The position numbers were made by a program, and so were the translations under genes. This document shows positions 60,135 through 64,000 of a stretch of DNA of 64,000 bases, one piece after another. Every line of letters begins with the position of its first letter. Positions within the stretch are counted from its first letter, which is position 1. The DNA comes from Paenibacillus pinisoli (GTDB lineage Bacteria > Bacillota > Bacilli > Paenibacillales > Paenibacillaceae): positions 434,001 through 498,000 of the forward strand of contig NZ_QXQB01000004.1 of NCBI RefSeq assembly GCF_003605435.1. Direction: 5' to 3'. A model generated the notes under the pieces. That model was not told where the DNA came from and did no database searches. It was given only the letters and a program-made list of their open reading frames with translations.

Positions 60135-61232
60135 TTGCTTTATTCATCTATACTTAAACCTATTTTTTTTAAAATGGACCCTGAGAAGGCCCATCATTTG
60201 GTCATCGACGGCATGGCGACAGGGAGCAGAATTCCCGGCATGACTGGCATTATGAACGCCATGTACGGGGTACCGGAGTCTCCGGAGCTTAAGATGAAGC
60301 TGTTCGGACTGGATTTCCCGCATCCGGTCGGTCTTGCGGCCGGATTGGACAAGAACGGCAAAGCGCCTGACGGATTCTCCAGCATTGGCTTTGGCTTTGC
60401 CGAAGTCGGCACGGTAACGCCGAAGGGGCAAGCCGGCAACGAGCTGCCGCGGCTGTTCAGGCTGCCGCCGGACGAGGCGCTCATCAATCGGATGGGCTTT
60501 AATAACGAAGGCGCGGCGGCGATGGCGGCTTCGCTGGCGAAGCGCAAGATTCACCGCGTTCCGATCGCCGTGAATATCGGGAAGAACAAAGTGACGCCGA
60601 ACGAGCTAGCTCATGAGGATTACGAGGCATGCATTCGCATGCTGTATGATTATGGCGATTTCTTTGTGGTGAATATCAGCTCGCCGAATACGCAAGGCTT
60701 GCGGGACTTGCAGCATGGGGACGAGCTGAAGAAGCTGCTCGCCGCCGTCATGGACGAGTTGGAGACGCAGGCTGGCGCGCGCAAGCAGAAGCCGAAGAGC
60801 GTACTGGTCAAGATCGCGCCGGATATGTCCGAGGACCAGCTGGAGCATACGGTAGCGACAATTATGGAAAGCCGCGTGTCAGGCATTATCGCTACGAATA
60901 CGACGTTGTCCCGCGATGGACTGGCTCATGCCAATGCGAAAGAAACAGGCGGCCTAAGCGGCCTGCCGCTCAAGGAACGCTCGACGGAAGTCATTCGCTC
61001 CGTCTATCGCCAGACAGGCGGTAAGCTGCCGATCATTGGCTCGGGCGGCATTTTTACTGCGCAGGATGCATACGATAAAATTCGCGCAGGAGCTTCGCTG
61101 GTAGAGATTTATACAGCATTAATCTATAAAGGTCCGGGCGTGTTGCGCGAGCTGACAAGCGGACTGAAGGAATGTTTGCGCAAGGACGGCTACCGTCATA
61201 TTGCCGAAGCAGTGGGCGCAGATCATCGTTAG
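60135..61232 (+). CDS. pyrD: Dihydroorotate dehydrogenase (quinone), class 2
   Basis: A 365-residue class 2 enzyme: the N-terminal helix extension (MLYSSILKPIFFKMDPEKAH) docks on the membrane and quinone, and NISSPNTQGLR holds the catalytic Ser (182/183) of this class; GSGGIF binds FMN phosphate. It oxidises dihydroorotate to orotate. Start TTG 60135 gives the typical N-terminus and lies 8 bases after GGAG (60123-60126); GTG 60126 overlaps it. A class 2 enzyme apart from the pyr operon is unusual among Bacillus but common in Paenibacillus. Confidence 0.94.
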   Translation: MLYSSILKPIFFKMDPEKAHHLVIDGMATGSRIPGMTGIMNAMYGVPESPELKMKLFGLDFPHPVGLAAGLDKNGKAPDGFSSIGFGFAEVGTVTPKGQAGNELPRLFRLPPDEALINRMGFNNEGAAAMAASLAKRKIHRVPIAVNIGKNKVTPNELAHEDYEACIRMLYDYGDFFVVNISSPNTQGLRDLQHGDELKKLLAAVMDELETQAGARKQKPKSVLVKIAPDMSEDQLEHTVATIMESRVSGIIATNTTLSRDGLAHANAKETGGLSGLPLKERSTEVIRSVYRQTGGKLPIIGSGGIFTAQDAYDKIRAGASLVEIYTALIYKGPGVLRELTSGLKECLRKDGYRHIAEAVGADHR

Positions 61233-61249
61233 AAACAGGAGGCGGCCGG

Positions 61250-62056
61250 ATGGACGGACGAGACTGGAGTCTATTTTTACAGCCTTATGAACAAGCAGTA
61301 GAGGAACTGAAGGTAAAATTCAAGACGATGCGCATGGAGCTTAAGCTGCGGGAAGCCTACGCCCCGATTGAATTCGTAACGGGACGGGTGAAGCGGGTCT
61401 CCAGCATCCTGGAGAAGGCAAGGCGGCTTGGCGTCGCCTCGGATCAGCTTGATACAGGCATCGAGGATATAGCGGGCATCCGAATTATGTGCCAGTTCGT
61501 CGACGATATCCGGCGCGTGGCGGAATTGATCCGCAATCGCAAGGACCTGCAGCTTGTCTATGAGAAGGACTATATTACAAATTACAAGGAAAGCGGCTAT
61601 CGAAGCTACCATATGATCGTGAAGTACCCGGTGCAGACTGCGCTTGGTTCAATGGACGTGCTGGCAGAAATCCAGATACGGACCCTCGCGATGAATTTCT
61701 GGGCGACGATTGAGCATTCCCTCCATTATAAATTCAAGGAAAGCTTGCCCGATGAGGTGCGCATCCGCCTTAAGAAAGCGGCAGAAGCCGCATTTCATCT
61801 GGATAACGAGATGACAAGCATCCGCAAGGAGATATTGGATGCGCAGACGGAATTCGAGGAAGAATCCAATGTCGTCTCGCGCGTGCTCAGCGGCATTCAG
61901 GATCTGTACTTCTATCATCGCATCCGCGAAGCGGCGCAATTCCAGATGAAGTTCAATGAGCTGTTCGAGCAAGAAGACTATGCGGGACTCTCTTCTCTCG
62001 CGGTGGATATCAGCCAATCGATTGCAAAGGCGAAGAAGACCAGCGCCAGCGATTAA
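61250..62056 (+). CDS. Small alarmone synthetase (GTP pyrophosphokinase, RelQ/SasB-like)
   Basis: A 268-residue (p)ppGpp synthetase without the HD hydrolase, TGS or ACT domains of Rel. GRVKRVSSILEK (46-57) binds ATP, Asp73 (IEDIAGIRI) and Glu140 (EIQIRT) are catalytic, and NYKESGYRSYHM (111-122) is the G-loop. It makes alarmones under envelope stress in Bacillus relatives (YjbM). The C-terminal 100 residues form a long helix with coiled-coil character, somewhat longer than YjbM. AGGAGG is 7 bases before ATG 61250. Confidence 0.93.
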   Translation: MDGRDWSLFLQPYEQAVEELKVKFKTMRMELKLREAYAPIEFVTGRVKRVSSILEKARRLGVASDQLDTGIEDIAGIRIMCQFVDDIRRVAELIRNRKDLQLVYEKDYITNYKESGYRSYHMIVKYPVQTALGSMDVLAEIQIRTLAMNFWATIEHSLHYKFKESLPDEVRIRLKKAAEAAFHLDNEMTSIRKEILDAQTEFEEESNVVSRVLSGIQDLYFYHRIREAAQFQMKFNELFEQEDYAGLSSLAVDISQSIAKAKKTSASD

Positions 62057-62067
62057 TCAAGGGTTGT

Positions 62068-62113
62068 AAAAACCTCCGGTACGGCCGCTTCAAGCGGCTG
62101 TGCCGGAGGTTTC
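62068..62113 (+). terminator. Terminator of the alarmone synthetase gene
   Basis: AAACCTCCGG..GCCGCTT and AAGCGGC..CCGGAGGTTT make an interrupted hairpin ending in a short T-rich tail; it can also act on the minus strand. Confidence 0.85.
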
Positions 62114-62159
62114 TTGTTCACTTATGAGTCCTGATGGAAAAAGGATGGCTTAGGCAAAA

Positions 62160-62696
62160 CTAGCTTGAGGATTTCTTCGGTTGATAGTTGTCGTTAATAT
62201 ACGTCAGGATTTCCTCAGCCGTCTTGCCTTGCTTGCTTAAGGCGATAACTTCCTCCATCTCTTTCTTGCAGATGCCGCAGCTCGTGCTGTGGTCTGTCCA
62301 GGTTACGCTGCCGTCATCCGCGGGGTGCTCTGCCCAATAACAGCGCAGCAGCGAGTCATGGGGCTCGTCGAATTCGGTGCCCTGCATGCAGCCGCAGTAG
62401 CAAGGAATGCCGCTAAGCATATGCATGTGGCTATGAACTTCAGAATAGAGATCCTTTGTCAGCTTCGTATGGTTTTTCAGAAAGCCGGGCAATGTTGTGA
62501 CGGATGAAGTAGTCTCCCACATCTCCGAACCATGGAGATGCGCCTTGCCTTTGTCGTCGCTGGTGCCGCAGGCAGCCAGCAGCGTAATGAGGGCGAATCC
62601 TAACAATAAAGCATACATAATCGATCTTGCAGTGCTTCCTTGTTCTTGGCTGCCAGCTTCATTAGGTTCGGAAGACGGTGCTTCGCTCCTTCTCAT
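62160..62696 (-). CDS. PCYCGC-motif lipoprotein
   Basis: About 178 residues. A long hydrophilic start precedes one hydrophobic segment and a lipobox LLAAC with Cys43; the exported part contains the hallmark PCYCGC (Cys99, 101, 103), then Cys119 and CGIC (Cys140, 143), so seven Cys, and several His. The family is known from Bacillus and Paenibacillus; metal binding or redox is likely, but the function is unproven. Its start (GTG 62699 or ATG 62696) overlaps the stop of the CxxC thioredoxin gene upstream, so both are translationally coupled. Confidence 0.85.
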   Translation of the reverse strand: MRRSEAPSSEPNEAGSQEQGSTARSIMYALLLGFALITLLAACGTSDDKGKAHLHGSEMWETTSSVTTLPGFLKNHTKLTKDLYSEVHSHMHMLSGIPCYCGCMQGTEFDEPHDSLLRCYWAEHPADDGSVTWTDHSTSCGICKKEMEEVIALSKQGKTAEEILTYINDNYQPKKSSS

Positions 62697-63217
62697 CACT
62701 GCGCATCAGCTCCCGCATGTTTGGTGAAGAATGCTTTGAAGTCGTCAAGCGTATGCCCGACCGTTGTGCCCTCTTCGCGGAGGCCGCCTTCCAGCCGGTC
62801 AACTTCCACGCCGTCCTTGTAGTACAGCAGCGTAGGTGTCGATTCCACATTCAGCTTCATGCCGTATTCGCCAAATTCCAGCAAGTTGAACATCGGCATA
62901 TCAACTCCCATATCGTTGACGATCGGCATAATTTGAGGCGTTGTGTTCAGACAGTATTTGCAAGTCGAGGAAAACGCATACAAAAAGAAGTCTTCTTTTG
63001 CGTCAATCTTATTATCCATTTCAGCAGGCAATATGATATTCTGATAGTTAGGATTGTCAAGCAGCGAGCGTGTGGCGGGGTTCAATTCGGAAGCGGGCAT
63101 CCCGTAAAGCTTATTGTCTTTCTCCAGATTGCCAAGCACAAAGATAGAACCGAATAAAATAATGACTACACCGATGTACACGTAAATCATACTAAACTTC
63201 TTCTTTTTCTTTTTCAT
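62696..63217 (-). CDS. Membrane-anchored thioredoxin-like protein with CKYC site
   Basis: A 173-residue protein: basic start (MKKKKKKF), one membrane segment (residues 10-29) and an extracytoplasmic thioredoxin fold with Cys86-Lys-Tyr-Cys89 and the cis-Pro region ESTPTLLYY. CKYC resembles the active sites of disulfide-handling proteins rather than the reducing CGPC. It is the first gene of a coupled pair with the PCYCGC lipoprotein. GGAGG precedes the ATG at 63217. Confidence 0.88.
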   Translation of the reverse strand: MKKKKKKFSMIYVYIGVVIILFGSIFVLGNLEKDNKLYGMPASELNPATRSLLDNPNYQNIILPAEMDNKIDAKEDFFLYAFSSTCKYCLNTTPQIMPIVNDMGVDMPMFNLLEFGEYGMKLNVESTPTLLYYKDGVEVDRLEGGLREEGTTVGHTLDDFKAFFTKHAGADAQ

Positions 63218-63358
63218 CTTTTAACCTCCGCTTCAATGTGATGGTCATGTCAATATGCAAGTCGTTCATGCCTCACTTACTTTTTATTATATACCAAAGC
63301 GGAGTAGGTTTGTACATGCAGGATGTCCTACGGGACACAGCGGGAGGAAAGGCGCAGA

Positions 63359-64000
63359 ATGGGCAATATACCGGCAAAGTTTCTAGAAAAAATGCAAAAA
63401 TTGCTTGAATCGGAATTTGACAATTTTATGTCATCCTACGATGCTCCGAGAGTATATGGCTTGCGGATCAATCCGCTTAAGCTCGACCGGGAACAATGGA
63501 GGCGGATATCGCCGTTAGGCGGTGAATCCGTCAGACCCGTACCTTGGGCAAAGGAAGGCTACTATTATAAAGAAGGCGACAGACCGGGCAAGCATCCGCA
63601 TTATCATGCCGGCTTGTACTATATCCAGGAACCGAGCGCTATGCTGCCTGTAGAACTGTTGGATGTGCGCCCGGGCCATCGCGTGCTGGATCTGTGCGCA
63701 GCCCCTGGCGGCAAGTCGACACAGATTGCCGGCAAGCTAATGGGAGAAGGCGTTTTGATCAGCAATGACAATTCAGCAGAACGAACGAAAGCGCTGGCCA
63801 AAAATATCGCGCTGGCCGGAGTGCGCAACGCAGCGGTATTCAATGAGGAGCCAGCTGCGCTTGTGCCTGCATTCCGCGAGTGGTTCGACCGCATTCTCGT
63901 TGACGCGCCTTGCTCAGGCGAAGGCATGTTCCGCAAGGATGAGGGCATGGCGGCAAGCTGGGACAGCTACTCGGTTGAACGCTGCATGGAGATGCAGCAT
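63359..64000 (+). CDS. RsmF-type rRNA m5C methyltransferase, 3' end cut off
   Basis: The first 214 codons of an RsmB/RsmF-family methyltransferase; the frame is open to the window edge. DLCAAPGGKSTQIA binds SAM, and LVDAPCSGEGMFRKD contains one catalytic Cys with the RsmF-typical GEGMF. The short N-terminal domain (no NusB fold) also fits RsmF (YebU) rather than RsmB. ATG 63359 has GGAGG (63343-63347) and AAAGG upstream. It would methylate cytosine in 16S rRNA; the exact position cannot be read here. Confidence 0.9.
   Translation, partial: MGNIPAKFLEKMQKLLESEFDNFMSSYDAPRVYGLRINPLKLDREQWRRISPLGGESVRPVPWAKEGYYYKEGDRPGKHPHYHAGLYYIQEPSAMLPVELLDVRPGHRVLDLCAAPGGKSTQIAGKLMGEGVLISNDNSAERTKALAKNIALAGVRNAAVFNEEPAALVPAFREWFDRILVDAPCSGEGMFRKDEGMAASWDSYSVERCMEMQH

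Overview
The window looks like chromosomal DNA of a Paenibacillus-type, spore-forming Bacillota with moderate-to-high GC. The grounds are lpl-type sugar ABC transporter genes, a YjcZ-family sporulation protein, a DUF2600 (YtpB-like) terpene synthase, a PCYCGC-motif lipoprotein, the hemE-hemH-hemY order, many TTG/GTG starts with strong AGGAGG ribosome sites, and a 6S RNA with the Bacillota signatures. No rRNA, tRNA, insertion sequence, prophage or CRISPR array was found. Only 1-1053 (5' end missing) and 63359-64000 (3' end missing) are cut by the window edges.

Region 1 (1-16251) is a carbohydrate catabolic locus. After a partial solute-binding protein and a terminator, one sigma-A-type promoter (1208-1237) with an operator-like dyad precedes twelve co-directional genes: an MDR dehydrogenase, two permeases and a lipoprotein of an LplABC-type importer, an intracellular-looking beta-helix protein with a tailspike-like head, an RraA-family protein, two SDR dehydrogenases, an SMP-30 lactonase, an FAH-family hydrolase, an amidohydrolase and an IlvD/Edd dehydratase. 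Together these are the enzyme classes of a non-phosphorylative sugar-acid route ending in pyruvate plus a hydroxy acid. A GNAT acetyltransferase follows.

Region 2 (16354-30480) holds an LtaS-type enzyme and a THUMP methyltransferase (minus strand), an O-methyltransferase followed by degenerate repeats that resemble its own 3' end, a 51-bp tandem array, an MFS exporter, the heme operon hemE-hemH-hemY (coproporphyrin branch enzymes), a CapA-like protein, a glycerophosphodiesterase and a DUF92 protein. A 50-bp tandem array of 14 units follows.

Region 3 (30481-35903) contains pepF, small unknown proteins, a methyltransferase, a cold-shock gene, a nuclease-like gene broken by a 7-bp duplication, and a second array of the same 50-bp family in inverted orientation. 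The two arrays therefore bracket about 5 kb as inverted repeats.

Region 4 (35904-64000) is mostly housekeeping: MFS transporters, DUF2600 protein, pfkA, a secreted putative glycoside hydrolase, YitT protein, DEAD-box helicase, YjcZ peptide, DUF624 protein, 6S RNA, tpx, LysR and MerR regulators, a YugP-type protease, cimA, dinB, fer, an L,D-transpeptidase, pyrD and a small alarmone synthetase. Two gene groups stand out: amt followed by a DUF294 nucleotidyltransferase-like protein and a DEDDh exonuclease, and a cysteine-rich PCYCGC lipoprotein paired with a membrane-anchored CxxC thioredoxin.
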